This document shows positions 9,384-18,990 of a DNA stretch of 64,000 nt, in pieces; positions within the stretch are counted from its first letter, which is position 1; every line of letters starts with the position of its first letter. The stretch is from Streptomyces venezuelae ATCC 10712 (lineage in GTDB: Bacteria > Actinomycetota > Actinomycetes > Streptomycetales > Streptomycetaceae). A model generated the notes under the pieces. That model had not been told where the DNA came from and searched no databases. It worked only from the letters and a program-made list of their open reading frames with translations. Both the position numbers and the translations under genes were made by a program. Where the stretch lies: assembly GCF_008639165.1 (NCBI RefSeq), contig NZ_CP029197.1, positions 124,001-188,000 of the forward strand, read 5' to 3'.

Positions 9384-10337
9384 CTACGGCAAGGGTGCGC
9401 CCCGGGCGGAGAGCCACAGGGCGTACCACTCGTCGTGACTCAGGTCGGGTTCGGTCGTCGCGGCGTCCCGGCAGGCACGGATGCGCGCCGGGTTCGACGT
9501 CCCGATCACGGGGGCGATCCGGGCCGGATGGCGCCGTAGCCACCAGAGCACGATCGTCTCCGGCGTGGTGCCCTTGGCCTCGGCGAGCGAGGCCACCAAC
9601 GCGGCCGTGGCCGCCTCCTGCGGGGTCCCCTGCGCCCCGGTGTAGCGCCCCTGGGCCAGCGCTCCCCACGCCTGGAGCCCGATGCCATGGGCGAGGCAGT
9701 GCTCGACGGTGCCGGCGGGGAATCCGTTGGCCGCGGACTCCGGGGTGTTGACGAGGACGCCGTCCTCCAGCCAGGCGCGCCGGTGCAGGCTCATCTCCAG
9801 CTGGTTCACCACGAGCGGCAGGTCCAGGTGCGCCTGGAGCCGGGCGATCTGGGCGGCGTTCATGTTCGAGACGCCGAAACGGCGGACGAGTCCCTGGCGG
9901 TGGAGCGAGGTCAGGGCGTCGCCGATGTCGGCGGGGTCCGCGAGCGGGTCCGGGCGGTGCAGGAGGAGCACGTCGAGGACGTCGGTGCGCAGCCGCTCCA
10001 GGCTCTCCTCGACCCGGCGGACGATCGTGGCGCCCCGCAGGTCGTAGATGCCGGGCCGGTCCCCGTCCGCCAGTCGGATGCCGCACTTGGTCTGCAGGGT
10101 GATCCGTTCACGCAGTCCCGCCGACCGGGCCAGGACCTCGCCGAAGACCGCTTCCGCCTTTCCGTGCCGGTAGATGTCGGCATGGTCGAACGCGGTGATG
10201 CCGCTGTCCAGGGCCGCCTCGACGGCGGCCTCCGCCGCGTCGATGTCGGCGGGCGTGTGGGGCTCCGCGTCCCAGCCTCCTCCCAGGCCCATGCAGCCGA
10301 GGAGGAGGTGGTCGTCGGTCTTCTCGGGAAGGGTCAC
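9384..10337 (-). CDS. Aldo/keto reductase
   Basis: 317-residue NADPH-dependent oxidoreductase of the YdhF-like AKR branch. The catalytic tetrad is visible: Asp and Tyr in FDHADIYRHG, Lys in LQTKCGI and His in LLLHRPD. GTSNPARI near the end is part of the cofactor site. The start is taken as the GTG at 10337 (VTLPEKTDD); the frame continues upstream for 20 residues without family similarity. The ribosome site before it is weak, so the start is less certain. Substrate unknown. The VanZ-like gene ends 38 bp upstream on the same strand. Confidence 0.85.
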   Translation of the reverse strand: MTLPEKTDDHLLLGCMGLGGGWDAEPHTPADIDAAEAAVEAALDSGITAFDHADIYRHGKAEAVFGEVLARSAGLRERITLQTKCGIRLADGDRPGIYDLRGATIVRRVEESLERLRTDVLDVLLLHRPDPLADPADIGDALTSLHRQGLVRRFGVSNMNAAQIARLQAHLDLPLVVNQLEMSLHRRAWLEDGVLVNTPESAANGFPAGTVEHCLAHGIGLQAWGALAQGRYTGAQGTPQEAATAALVASLAEAKGTTPETIVLWWLRRHPARIAPVIGTSNPARIRACRDAATTEPDLSHDEWYALWLSARGAPLP

Positions 10338-10375
10338 GGGCCCAGCTTCGCACGCCCCGCCGGCCCGACGTTCGT

Positions 10376-10918
10376 TCAGGTACGGCGCCGCGACCACCAG
10401 TGGGGCCGGCGCCGGGGGTGTACGGCCCTGCCCAGGCGGCGGCCCACGAGGAGGTAGCCGAGCAGGGCGCCGGTGGTGTTGAGCAGGACGTCGTCGATGT
10501 CGAAGGCGCGCCCGCGGACCAGGGCGCCCTGGACCAGTTCGACCAGGAGCATCGTCGCCACGGTCAGGAGGGCGACCCGGACGAATCCGCGGCTGCGGGG
10601 GGACATCACCGGCAGCAGCAGTCCGAAGGGGACGCCGAGGAGGACGTTGCCGCCGAGCTGTTTGACGGTGTCCCGGAAGGCGGGCTGTCCGAGGTAGGCG
10701 CGGATGGAGTCGCCCGGCCGGAGGTTGGCGTGGATGAGGCTCTCCGAGGCCGGCGACGGCTGGAGGGTCAGCCGGGCGAGGACGACGGCGAAGGCCACCA
10801 TCCCCGCGAGGGCCAGCACGGTGACGCCGACGCGGAGCCAGCGGGTGGGTCCGGCCGGGGGTGTCTGCTTCTGCTGCCGCTCGGCGGTGACGCGGCGCGA
10901 TCCTATGCGTATCGTCAT
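10376..10918 (-). CDS. VanZ-like membrane protein
   Basis: 180-residue membrane protein with about four helices. The C-terminal half contains LGGNVLLGVPFGLLLP and FDIDDVLLNTTGALLGYLL, which are hallmarks of the VanZ-like family. VanZ gives low-level teicoplanin resistance in enterococci; the wider family has no settled function and is common in Streptomyces. The ATG at 10918 is the only in-frame ATG matching the domain start. It lies 26 bp downstream of the DUF4230 gene, so the two are probably cotranscribed. Confidence 0.8.
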   Translation of the reverse strand: MTIRIGSRRVTAERQQKQTPPAGPTRWLRVGVTVLALAGMVAFAVVLARLTLQPSPASESLIHANLRPGDSIRAYLGQPAFRDTVKQLGGNVLLGVPFGLLLPVMSPRSRGFVRVALLTVATMLLVELVQGALVRGRAFDIDDVLLNTTGALLGYLLVGRRLGRAVHPRRRPHWWSRRRT

Positions 10919-10944
10919 GTCGTCATGGCTCCGGGAGCAGTCGG

Positions 10945-11634
10945 CTAGGGCGCGTACGTGACGGTGACCTGTTCGAACCCGAGGCCCTTGAGCAGGCCTT
11001 GGAGCATCGCCGTGGTGTTCTTCTCGGCCCGCAGGGTCAGGTCGCTCTCCTCGGCCGCGGCGCCGATGCGGTCGGCGGCGAGGATGTGGACGGCGCGCTC
11101 GTCGGCCGGGTTGTCGGAGAACAGGTCGCCGAGCCGGTCGATCAGGCCGCGCTGCTTGGAGACGGTGTAGGACCGTCGGGGGTCCACGGTGGGTTCGGCG
11201 AGCCGCGCGTGCGGCAGCCGGAGGGTGGCGGTGGTGCGCTTCTCGTCGACGGTCACGCTGCCCTGTCCGATGCCGCCGAAGTCGACGTACGCGGCCACGC
11301 TGCCGCTCGCGACGAAGAGCGTGCGGGTCCCGCGGATCGAGTCGGGCAGCAGCCGGGCGTCCTTCTCCAGGTCGACGACGACCTGGTAGTTGCCGGCGGC
11401 ACCCTCGTACCGGTGCATGTCCTGGATGGACTTCAGCACCGCCGGACCGGAACGGTCCTTCGTGTCGACGCCGAACACGTCGTCCAGCCACGGCACCTGG
11501 GCGAACCGCCCGAGGGCGAAGAGGACCACACACAGCAGGGCGATCACCACGGCGACGGCCGCCCACCCGCGCGGGGGTCTGCCGCGTCTCGGCGTTCTGC
11601 TCTCCAGAGGCTTGTCTTCCGTGTCTTCTCGCAT
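10945..11634 (-). CDS. DUF4230 family membrane-anchored protein
   Basis: 229-residue protein. A short charged N-terminus is followed by one membrane helix (about residues 22-42, WAAVAVVIALLCVVLFALG), then an extracytoplasmic domain with the DUF4230 pattern (YQVVVDLEKDARLLP, GTRTLFVASGSVAAYVDF). The start is the ATG at 11634; the frame is open for 112 residues upstream over Arg/Pro-rich sequence that looks non-coding. The function of the family is not known. It precedes the VanZ-like gene. Confidence 0.72.
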   Translation of the reverse strand: MREDTEDKPLESRTPRRGRPPRGWAAVAVVIALLCVVLFALGRFAQVPWLDDVFGVDTKDRSGPAVLKSIQDMHRYEGAAGNYQVVVDLEKDARLLPDSIRGTRTLFVASGSVAAYVDFGGIGQGSVTVDEKRTTATLRLPHARLAEPTVDPRRSYTVSKQRGLIDRLGDLFSDNPADERAVHILAADRIGAAAEESDLTLRAEKNTTAMLQGLLKGLGFEQVTVTYAP

Positions 11635-11987
11635 ATGTCGCTGGTGCCCCGCCGACGACTGGTCACTCCCAACCGGGCCCACTCTGGGGCTCGTTGGGAT
11701 TCCCGGGGCGGATGGGCTCCCGCTGACCGGTTCCCCGCCGAGGATCGGGCGCGGCCGCGCCGCACGTCCGTCGCGTCCCGTCCGCGCGGCGCGGCGGGGG
11801 GCACGGCGGGAGCGGTCGTGCGGCTCCCGCCGCTCCGGCCCGTGGCTCCGGGGTCTTCGGGCGGGACTGCGGACTACTGTTCGCCTTGCCGCTCCCCGTA
11901 CGGCCAAACCCCGGCCGGCGGCGGTGGTTTCGCGAACCTCCGCGGCCGACCGGCGCGGCCCGGACGTCACGTGGGTAGGAGAGCGAC
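11635..11987. other. Intergenic region, divergent genes
   Basis: 353 bp between the DUF4230 gene and the DUF1232 gene. It should carry both promoters. I see no gene, no strong hairpin and no convincing promoter hexamers; a GGTAGGAGAG ribosome site lies at the right end. Confidence 0.4.
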
Positions 11988-12290
11988 ATGGACAGCGACC
12001 TGTGGCTCGTCGTGGCCGTGCTTCTCCTGCTCGCGATGGCGGGATGCGCGGCCGTTCTGCTCGTTCGCGTCTTCAAGGCGCGCAGGCTGCTGCTGGACGC
12101 CGGTGTGCCGCTGCGGTCCAAGGCCTTGTTCTGGGCGGCGGTGGTGTACACGGTCTCGCCGGTCGACCTGATCCCGGACCCCGTCTACCTGGACGACATC
12201 GGCGTCCTCCTGATCGCCCTGCGGGCGCTGCACACGGCGGCCGTGCGGAGCGGGCCGGACCGCGAGGACGAACCCGCGGACCCGAAGTGA
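11988..12290 (+). CDS. DUF1232 (YkvA-type) small membrane protein
   Basis: 100-residue protein. A hydrophobic N-terminal helix (about residues 5-27) is followed by the DUF1232 signature: KALFWAAVVYTVSPVDLIPD, then the DDIGVLLIALRAL helix. The family is widespread in bacteria, membrane-associated, and of unknown function. GTAGGAGAG precedes the ATG at 11988. It is oriented with the oxidoreductase/SigJ genes but separated from them by 84 bp. Confidence 0.8.
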   Translation: MDSDLWLVVAVLLLLAMAGCAAVLLVRVFKARRLLLDAGVPLRSKALFWAAVVYTVSPVDLIPDPVYLDDIGVLLIALRALHTAAVRSGPDREDEPADPK

Positions 12291-12374
12291 GCCACGTCAC
12301 ATTCGCTTCCTGTCAGGAATCGGGGTGCTGCTCCGCTCAAGTCACCGGAAGCAGCGAACCGACGGGAGCATCAC

Positions 12375-13574
12375 ATGAAGCACCGCATCGTCATCCTGGG
12401 CGCCGGCTACGCCGGGGCCTACGCGGCCGGGACCCTGGGACGCCGGCTGTCCCCGGCCGACACCGAGATCACCGTGGTCAACGCCGAACCCGACTTCGTC
12501 CAGCGGTTGCGGCTGCACCAGCTCGCGGCCGGGCAGGAGATCGAGGCCCCGATGCTCGCCGACGTGTTCGCGGGCACGGCGGCACGGCTGCGTCTTGCCC
12601 GGGTCACCGCCGTCGACCCCGAGCGCCAGGTCGTCACCACCGCCGACGCCGAGGGCGGCGCCGAGCTCGGCTACGACACCCTCGTGTACGCGCTCGGCAG
12701 CCACGGCGCCGACCACGGCGTTCCCGGCGTGGCCGAGCACGCCTTCGACGTCGCCGGCCGGCCCTCCGCGCTGCGGCTGCGCGAGCGCCTGGACGGACTG
12801 AGCGGGCGGGACGGGGGCGGGAGCGTCCTGGTCGTCGGCGACGGGCTGACCGGCATCGAGACCGCCACCGAGATCGCCGAGTCCCGGCCCGGCCTCTCGG
12901 TGACGCTGATCGCCCGCGGAGAGCTGGGCACCCAGCTGACCGCCGGAGCCCGCGACCACCTGCGCCGGGTCTGCGACCGGATGGGCATCGCCGTCCGCGA
13001 ACACACCGCCGTCGCGGCCGTCGAAGCCACCCGCGTGCTGTGCGGCGACGGCACCGTCCTCGCGTCCGACGCCACCGTGTGGACGGCCGGGTTCGCGGTC
13101 GGCCCCATCGCCGCCGCTAGCGGGATCGAGGTCACCGGGGACGGCCGGATCGTCGTCGACCGCACCATGCGGTCGGTGTCCCACCCGAACGTCTACGCCG
13201 CCGGTGACAGCGCCCTCGCCCTCGGCGACGACGGCCGGCCGCTGCCGATGTCCTGCGCCTCGGCCGGCTACACCGGCCGGCAGGCCGTGGACGCGATCGT
13301 GGGGCGACTGACCGGCCGCGAGATCACGCACACCAAGCTGGAGTACCTGGGCAACCACATCAGCCTCGGACGGCGGGACGGCCTCCTGCAGCTGGTCGAC
13401 GCCGAGGGACGGGCGAAGCCGAAGTTCGTCCGCGGCGGGAAGGCCGCGCGGATCAAGGCGGGCATCGTCCGGATGTCCCTCTGGGCCACCGCCCACCCGA
13501 CCTTCGGCCTGCCCAGGCGCAGGCACCGCCTGACGGGCGCGCCGCACGTGTCCGTCGCGAAGTCGGCCGCGTAG
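12375..13574 (+). CDS. NAD(P)/FAD oxidoreductase, NDH-2-like
   Basis: 399-residue two-dinucleotide-binding flavoprotein. The FAD motif GAGYAGAYAAG is at the N-terminus, the NAD(P)H motif VVGDGLTGIE near residue 155, and the second FAD-contact motif NVYAAGDSAL near residue 275. This is the layout of type II NADH dehydrogenases and ferredoxin/rubredoxin reductases. No C-terminal membrane anchor is evident. The sigma factor gene follows within about 20 bp. ECF41 sigma factors are typically linked to oxidoreductase-type genes, so this is the likely regulatory target. Confidence 0.82.
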   Translation: MKHRIVILGAGYAGAYAAGTLGRRLSPADTEITVVNAEPDFVQRLRLHQLAAGQEIEAPMLADVFAGTAARLRLARVTAVDPERQVVTTADAEGGAELGYDTLVYALGSHGADHGVPGVAEHAFDVAGRPSALRLRERLDGLSGRDGGGSVLVVGDGLTGIETATEIAESRPGLSVTLIARGELGTQLTAGARDHLRRVCDRMGIAVREHTAVAAVEATRVLCGDGTVLASDATVWTAGFAVGPIAAASGIEVTGDGRIVVDRTMRSVSHPNVYAAGDSALALGDDGRPLPMSCASAGYTGRQAVDAIVGRLTGREITHTKLEYLGNHISLGRRDGLLQLVDAEGRAKPKFVRGGKAARIKAGIVRMSLWATAHPTFGLPRRRHRLTGAPHVSVAKSAA

Positions 13575-13596
13575 CCCGCTGGCTAGGGTGATCCGT

Positions 13597-14547
13597 GTGG
13601 ACAGCACCGCCATCGATCGCTCCGACACCCGACGGTTCGAGGCCTCCCGGAACCGGCTGGCCTCGCTGGCGTACCGGCTGCTGGGCTCCGCCGCGGACGC
13701 GGAGGACGCGGTGCAGGACGCGTTCCTGCACTGGCAGGCCGCCGACCGGGAGCGGATCGAGGTGCCGGAAGCCTGGCTGACGAAGGTCGTCACGCATCTG
13801 TGCCTCGACCGGCTCCGCTCGGCGCGGGCCCGCCGCGAGCGCACCGCCGGCGCCTGGCTGCCCGAACCGCTCCTCGACGGCGACCCGATGCTCGGCCCGG
13901 CCGACACCTTCGAGCAGCGCGAATCGGTCTCCCTGGCCGTACTGACCGTCATGGAGCGCCTGTCCCCGTTCGAACGTGCCGTGTACGTGCTGCGCGAGGC
14001 GTTCGCCTACGGACACACCGAGATCGCCGACATCCTCGGCATCAGCACGTCCGCGAGCCAGCAGCACCTCCACCGGGCCCGGCGGCGCATCACCGCCGGG
14101 CGCCGCGGCGGTGAGGTCGACCCGGCCTCCGCCCGCAGGATCGTCGAGGAGTTCCTCGCCGCCGCCTCCTCCGGCCGCACCGAACGCCTGGTGGCGCTGC
14201 TCACCGACGACGCCGTCGCGATCTCCGACGGCGCCGGTCTGACCGAGAAGCTGCTGCGGTACGACACTCCGGGGCGCATCGCCTCCGTCGCACGGGCCGG
14301 CTTCACCTCCACGCCCGCGAAACAGCGACTCGCCGGTGGCGTCTCCGACGTCCACTACGCCCTCGTCAACGGCGCCCCCGCCCTGCTCTTCGTCCCCGGG
14401 GGCAGGATCATCGGCGCCGTCACGTTCGACCTCAGGGGCGGCCGGATCTCCACCTTGCGCGGCATCGCGAACCCCACCCGCCTCGTACGCCTCACCGATG
14501 CCTGGCGGCGGCACGCACCGGAGACGCCGCTCATCACCGGCTGGTGA
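13597..14547 (+). CDS. sigJ: ECF41-type RNA polymerase sigma factor (SigJ-like)
   Basis: 316-residue ECF sigma factor. Region 2 (ASLAYRLLGSAADAEDAVQDAF) and region 4 (RAVYVLREAFAYGHTEIADILG) are clear, with the ECF41 linker motif WLPEPL between them. A SnoaL-like C-terminal extension of about 110 residues follows; in ECF41 proteins this replaces a separate anti-sigma factor and controls activity. The family's DGGGK-type motif in this extension reads SDGAGL here, a variant. TAGGGT at 13584-13589 lies 7 nt before the GTG at 13597, suggesting a leaderless start; the GTG at 13588 is an alternative. Confidence 0.88.
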   Translation: MDSTAIDRSDTRRFEASRNRLASLAYRLLGSAADAEDAVQDAFLHWQAADRERIEVPEAWLTKVVTHLCLDRLRSARARRERTAGAWLPEPLLDGDPMLGPADTFEQRESVSLAVLTVMERLSPFERAVYVLREAFAYGHTEIADILGISTSASQQHLHRARRRITAGRRGGEVDPASARRIVEEFLAAASSGRTERLVALLTDDAVAISDGAGLTEKLLRYDTPGRIASVARAGFTSTPAKQRLAGGVSDVHYALVNGAPALLFVPGGRIIGAVTFDLRGGRISTLRGIANPTRLVRLTDAWRRHAPETPLITGW

Positions 14548-14704
14548 CCGCGGCGCCGCGAGACCGGGCGACGCCCGCGTCGCGGCCGCCGATGACACCT
14601 CGGCCTCCACTCGGGCGGGCCAACACGGTGTGCCGGGGGCCCGGACGGGGCAGCGGGATGGCAGGCTCGGACGAGCCGGACAGCGTGAGCGGAGCGAGGT
14701 GGAC

Positions 14705-15916
14705 GTGACGCGGCTCAGCGAACCGGGCGGCTTCGCCGGACGGGTGAAGCGGCTGCGCCGCGACCCGTTCGTCGTGCAGACGGTGCGGTCGACGGCGGCG
14801 GCGACCCTGTCGTACGTCGTCGCGCTCTGGCTGAGCAGCGAACCGGCGCCGCTGACCGCGCCGCTCACCGCGCTGCTCGTCGTCCAGGTCACGCTCTACT
14901 CGACGCTCACCACCAGCCTGCGCCGGGTCAACTCCGTCGTCGTCGGCGTCCTCATCGCCATCGCCTTCAGCGCGCTCGTCGGGCTCTCCTGGTGGAGCCT
15001 CGCCCTGGTCATCCTGGCGTCGCTGGTGGTGGGGCGGCTCGTCAAGGTGGAGGAGTTCGTTCCCGAGGTCGCCATCAGCGCGATGCTGGTGCTCGGCGTC
15101 ACCCAGGTCGCCCACACCGCGTGGGACCGGGTCCTGGAGACCCTGATCGGCGCCGTCGTCGGCATGCTCTTCAACCTGGTGCTCGCCGCGCCCGTCTGGG
15201 TGGACACGGCGGGGGAATCCATCGAGGACCTCGCCCGGCGGATGCGCCGGCTGCTGCTCGACGTGGCGGAGGAGTTCGCCGGGGCGCCGCCGGTCGAGCG
15301 GGCGGCGGCCCGGCTGCACGAGGCACGGCGGCTCGACAACGACGTGGCCGACGTGGACGCCGCGCTGCGCACCGCCGAGGACAGCCTGCGGTTCAACCCG
15401 CGCGTCAAGGAAGGGCTGCTGCACCGGATCGTGCTGCGCACGGGGCTCGACACGCTGGAGATCTGCGCCGTCGTGCTCCGCGTCCTCACCCGCACCCTCA
15501 CCGACCTGGCCAAGCGGCGGGACGGCGAGGAACTGCTGCCAGGACCGGCCGCCCTCGCCCTGCAGGAGACGGCGCAGCACACCGCCGACGCGTTCGTGAG
15601 TTACGCCGTCCTCGTGACGGCCCCCGGCAGCGAGGACGCCGAGGCGGCCGAGACCCGGCTGGCGGGCGAACTGCGCGCGGCCCGCGCCTGCCGGGACAGC
15701 ACCGCCGACCTGCTGCTCGCCCTCGCCCTGCGGGACCCCGGCAGTTGGCAGCTGTACGGGGCCCTGCTGGCCGAGATCGACCGCGTACTCGACGAGATGG
15801 ACCCCGACCACCGGGGCCGGCGTCTCATGGAGGAGCTCGACCGTCACACCCGGGACCGCCGCGACCGGCTGCGCCGCCTGGCGCCCCGGCCCGGCCGCGC
15901 GTCTCGGGCGGGCTGA
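14705..15916 (+). CDS. FUSC/aromatic-acid-exporter-family membrane protein
   Basis: 403-residue protein. The N-terminal 165 residues form about six membrane helices (for example LTALLVVQVTLYSTLTTSL and VVVGVLIAIAFSALVGLSWW), the pattern of FUSC/ArAE transporters. The C-terminal 230 residues are soluble, helical and charged (LARRMRRLLLDVAEEF). Members are proposed to export aromatic acids or other small molecules. The start is uncertain: GTG at 14705 with GGAG about 10 nt upstream is preferred, GTG at 14699 is possible. Monocistronic as far as can be seen. Confidence 0.75.
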   Translation: MTRLSEPGGFAGRVKRLRRDPFVVQTVRSTAAATLSYVVALWLSSEPAPLTAPLTALLVVQVTLYSTLTTSLRRVNSVVVGVLIAIAFSALVGLSWWSLALVILASLVVGRLVKVEEFVPEVAISAMLVLGVTQVAHTAWDRVLETLIGAVVGMLFNLVLAAPVWVDTAGESIEDLARRMRRLLLDVAEEFAGAPPVERAAARLHEARRLDNDVADVDAALRTAEDSLRFNPRVKEGLLHRIVLRTGLDTLEICAVVLRVLTRTLTDLAKRRDGEELLPGPAALALQETAQHTADAFVSYAVLVTAPGSEDAEAAETRLAGELRAARACRDSTADLLLALALRDPGSWQLYGALLAEIDRVLDEMDPDHRGRRLMEELDRHTRDRRDRLRRLAPRPGRASRAG

Positions 15917-15929
15917 TCGGCCCCCGCCG

Positions 15930-16502
15930 TCACCGCAGGTCGAGCCGCATCAGAATCCGGGGATGCCCCGCGAGCACCGAGGTGGTGTCGGCGGCGTGGG
16001 TGAACCCGGCGCGCTCGAAGTTCTTCCGCAGCCCGGCGTACGCCATCGTGAGGTCGACCCTGGCGTCGCCGTTGTCGAGCGGATACGCCTCGATCACCGG
16101 TGCGCCGTGGACGCGGGCGAAGTCGACCGCGCCGGCGATCAGCGCGTGCGAGATGCCCGTCTTGCGGTGACCGGGCCGCACCCGGACGCACCACAGTGAC
16201 CAGACCGGCAGGTCGTCGACGTGCGGGATCTTCCGGCTGTGCGCGAAGGCCGTGTCCGAGCGGGGCGCCACGGCCGCCCAGCCGACCGGCTCGTCCCCGT
16301 CGTAGGCCAGCACCCCCGGCGGGACGTCGGCGCGGCACAGTCCGGCCACGTACTCCCCCCGGTCCGGGCCGCGGAGCGCATTGTTGACCTTGGACGGGAT
16401 CCGGTAACTCAGGCACCAACAGACGGTGGCTCCGGGCGACTTCGGGCCGATCACGGCCCGGACGTCCTCGAAGACCGAAGCGGGGCGAACCTCGATGCTC
16501 AC
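15930..16502 (-). CDS. GNAT family N-acetyltransferase
   Basis: 190-residue acetyltransferase. The acetyl-CoA pyrophosphate-binding motif appears as RPGHRKTGIS, preceded by the beta-4 strand LWCVRV. The N-terminal region has CWCLSYRIP, found in a subfamily of actinobacterial GNATs. The end FERAGFTHAAD is the usual last helix and strand. Substrate cannot be predicted. It is convergent with the FUSC-type gene (14-bp gap). Confidence 0.82.
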   Translation of the reverse strand: MSIEVRPASVFEDVRAVIGPKSPGATVCWCLSYRIPSKVNNALRGPDRGEYVAGLCRADVPPGVLAYDGDEPVGWAAVAPRSDTAFAHSRKIPHVDDLPVWSLWCVRVRPGHRKTGISHALIAGAVDFARVHGAPVIEAYPLDNGDARVDLTMAYAGLRKNFERAGFTHAADTTSVLAGHPRILMRLDLR

Positions 16503-16621
16503 CGGGCCACGATCTCACGCCCGGGGCGGTCCGCGCGGGCCACGGCGCAACGTCGGCCTTTCCTCCATGTGGGCGTCGCACGTCACGCCACCGGGCGATC
16601 CGGCTCGCTAGCATGCGACGC

Positions 16622-17059
16622 ATGGCCATCAGACTCGAGAACGTCGGCATCGCTGTTCGCGACCTCGAAGCGGCGATCTCCTTCTTCACCGACCTCGGCC
16701 TCACGGTCCTCGGCCGCGACACGGTCCGTGGCGAGTGGACGGACACCGCCGTCGGCCTCGACGGCAATCACGCCCGCATCGCGATGCTCCAGACGCCGGA
16801 CGGCCTCGGCCGCCTGGAACTCTTCGAGTACATCCACCCAGCCGCGATCGAGTCGGAGCCCACCCGGCCCAACGAGATCGGCATGCACCGCGTCGCCTTC
16901 TCCGTCGACGACCTCGACGAAGCCCTGGCGACGGCCGCGAAGCACGGATGTCATCCGCTGCGCGGTGTGGCGACCTACGAGGACGTCTACAAGCTGACGT
17001 ACGTCCGCGGCCCCAGCGGCATCCTGGTGATGCTCGCGGAGGCGCTGAAGAAGGACTGA
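16622..17059 (+). CDS. VOC-superfamily (glyoxalase/dioxygenase fold) protein
   Basis: 145-residue protein with two beta-alpha-beta-beta-beta modules: one starting RLENVGIAVRDLEAAISFFTDLG and one at HRVAFSVDDLDEAL. ELFEY supplies a possible metal-binding Glu. The family includes glyoxalase I, epimerases and resistance proteins; no specific substrate can be named. TAGCAT at 16609-16614 sits 7 nt before the ATG at 16622 and no ribosome site is present, so the mRNA may be leaderless. An ATG at 16613 lies inside that hexamer and is less likely. Confidence 0.8.
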   Translation: MAIRLENVGIAVRDLEAAISFFTDLGLTVLGRDTVRGEWTDTAVGLDGNHARIAMLQTPDGLGRLELFEYIHPAAIESEPTRPNEIGMHRVAFSVDDLDEALATAAKHGCHPLRGVATYEDVYKLTYVRGPSGILVMLAEALKKD

Positions 17060-17469
17060 CCCGGGGAAGGCCCAGGGCGCCGGAGCAGGACCCGCACCTG
17101 GAGCCGTTGGCACCGGACATATGAACGGTCTTTCGCCGGTCCGAGCGCCCCGGTCCCGCCCTCCCCCGCGCCCGCGCACGGCCCGGTCTCCGGTGGTGGC
17201 TTCGGCCGACTGGGAGCAGGGTGGGACGTGCGTGTGCGGGGCGGAGAGGCCGCCGCCCCGCTGTCGTGCGCCCGGCGACGTTTGACATGGCGGCGGCGGG
17301 TGAGGCGATACGACACCGGGACGGGCCGCGGAGGCAGCGCCGTACCGGAGGAAACCCCAGGTGGCGTGCCCCTCGGCCGACGGAGAACGGCTCTGCGCGC
17401 CGGTCCCACGCGGCCGGCCCCGGCCGGCGAGCGCGCCACCGTGCAGCATGAGGAAAGGCAGTACGACCG
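17060..17469. promoter_or_regulatory. Upstream region of the catalase gene
   Basis: 410 bp without a supportable gene. An exact TTGACA lies at 17282-17287, but no clear -10 follows at 17-18 nt (the nearest weak candidate is around 17305-17314). AGGAAAGG about 12 nt before the ATG at 17470 is the ribosome site. I did not find an obvious FurA/PerR or OxyR box. Confidence 0.35.
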
Positions 17470-18990
17470 ATGACCGACAGCCGACCCTCCACCACGACCG
17501 ACTCCGGCGCCCCGGTGGAGAGCGACGAACACTCGCTGACCGTGGGCCCGGGCGGTCCCCTCCTGATGCAGGACGCCTACCTGATCGAACAGATGGCGCA
17601 GTTCAACCGCGAGCGCATCCCCGAGCGCCAGCCCCACGCCAAGGGCAGCGGCGCGTTCGGCCACTTCGAGGTCACCCACGACGTCAGCCGCTACACCAAG
17701 GCCGCGCTGTTCCAGCCGGGGACCCGCACCGAGCTGGTCGCCCGCTTCTCCACGGTGGCCGGAGAGCGCGGCAGCCCGGACACCTGGCGCGACCCGCGCG
17801 GATTCGCGGTGAAGTTCTACACCTCCGAAGGCAACTACGACATGGTCGGCAACAACACGCCGGTCTTCTTCGTCAAGGACCCGATGAAGTTCCAGCACTT
17901 CATCCGGTCCCAGAAGCGCCGTGCGGACAACAACCTGCGCGACCACGACATGCAGTGGGATTTCTGGACCCTCTCCCCGGAGTCCGCCCACCAGGTCACC
18001 TGGCTGATGGGTGACCGTGGCATCCCGCGCTCCTGGCGCCACATGAACGGCTACACCTCGCACACGTACATGTGGATCAACGCGTCGGGCGAGCGGTTCT
18101 GGGTGAAGTACCACTTCAAGACCGACCAGGGCATCGAGTTCTTCACCCAGCACGAGGCCGACCAGATGGCGGCCGTCGACACGGACTACCACACGCGGGA
18201 CCTCTTCGAGCACATCCGGGACGGGGAGTTCCCGAGCTGGACGCTGCACGTGCAGGTCATGCCGTACGAGGACGCCGCGACGTACCGGTTCAACCCGTTC
18301 GACCTCACCAAGGTCTGGCCGCACGGCGACTACCCGCTCATCCCGGTCGGCCGCATGACGCTCGACCGGAACCCCACCGACAACCACGCCGAGATCGAGC
18401 AGGCCGCCTTCCAGCCGAACAACCTCGTCCCCGGCATCGGCCCCAGCCCCGACCGGATGCTGCTGGCCCGGCTGTTCTCGTACGCGGACGCCCACCGCCA
18501 CCGCATCGGCGCCAACTACCAGCAGCTCCCGGTGAACGCACCCGTCGTCGACGTCCACACGTACTCGAAGGACGGGGCGATGGCCATCCGCAAGACGACC
18601 GACCCGGTCTACGCCCCGAACTCCAAGGGCGGACCGGCCGCCGACACCGACCGCTACGGGACCCCGCCCAGCTGGACGGCGGACGGCGAGATCACCCGGG
18701 CGGCCTACGTCTCCCATCCGGAGGACGACGACTGGGGCCAGCCCGGCACCCTCGTGCGCGACGTGATGGACGACGCCGCCCGCGACCGTCTGGTGGACAA
18801 CGTCGTCGGCCACCTCCTCAACGGGGTCTCCGAGCCCGTCCTCGAGCGTGCCTTCACCTACTGGACGAACATCGACAAGGCCGTCGGCGAGCGCATCGCC
18901 CAGGGGGTACGGGCCAAGGCCGACGAGAAGGACCCCAAGGCGTCCGACCAGGGCAACCCGGCCCGCCGCTCCATGCAGGAGAAGGCCTGA
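17470..18990 (+). CDS. Monofunctional heme catalase
   Basis: 506-residue clade-3-size catalase that dismutates hydrogen peroxide in the cytoplasm. The distal His is in [13 protein letters not shown], the Asn in [12 protein letters not shown], and the proximal heme-ligand Tyr in [17 protein letters not shown]. The protein is full length, with the usual C-terminal helices. Codon use matches the neighbours. It is probably transcribed alone and ends at a dense hairpin cluster. Confidence 0.96.
   Translation: MTDSRPSTTTDSGAPVESDEHSLTVGPGGPLLMQDAYLIEQMAQFNRERIPERQPHAKGSGAFGHFEVTHDVSRYTKAALFQPGTRTELVARFSTVAGERGSPDTWRDPRGFAVKFYTSEGNYDMVGNNTPVFFVKDPMKFQHFIRSQKRRADNNLRDHDMQWDFWTLSPESAHQVTWLMGDRGIPRSWRHMNGYTSHTYMWINASGERFWVKYHFKTDQGIEFFTQHEADQMAAVDTDYHTRDLFEHIRDGEFPSWTLHVQVMPYEDAATYRFNPFDLTKVWPHGDYPLIPVGRMTLDRNPTDNHAEIEQAAFQPNNLVPGIGPSPDRMLLARLFSYADAHRHRIGANYQQLPVNAPVVDVHTYSKDGAMAIRKTTDPVYAPNSKGGPAADTDRYGTPPSWTADGEITRAAYVSHPEDDDWGQPGTLVRDVMDDAARDRLVDNVVGHLLNGVSEPVLERAFTYWTNIDKAVGERIAQGVRAKADEKDPKASDQGNPARRSMQEKA

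Noticed and set aside
17282..17314. Complete sigma-70 promoter for catalase from the exact TTGACA
   Set aside because: No acceptable -10 hexamer lies 16-19 bp downstream, so only the -35 match was noted.
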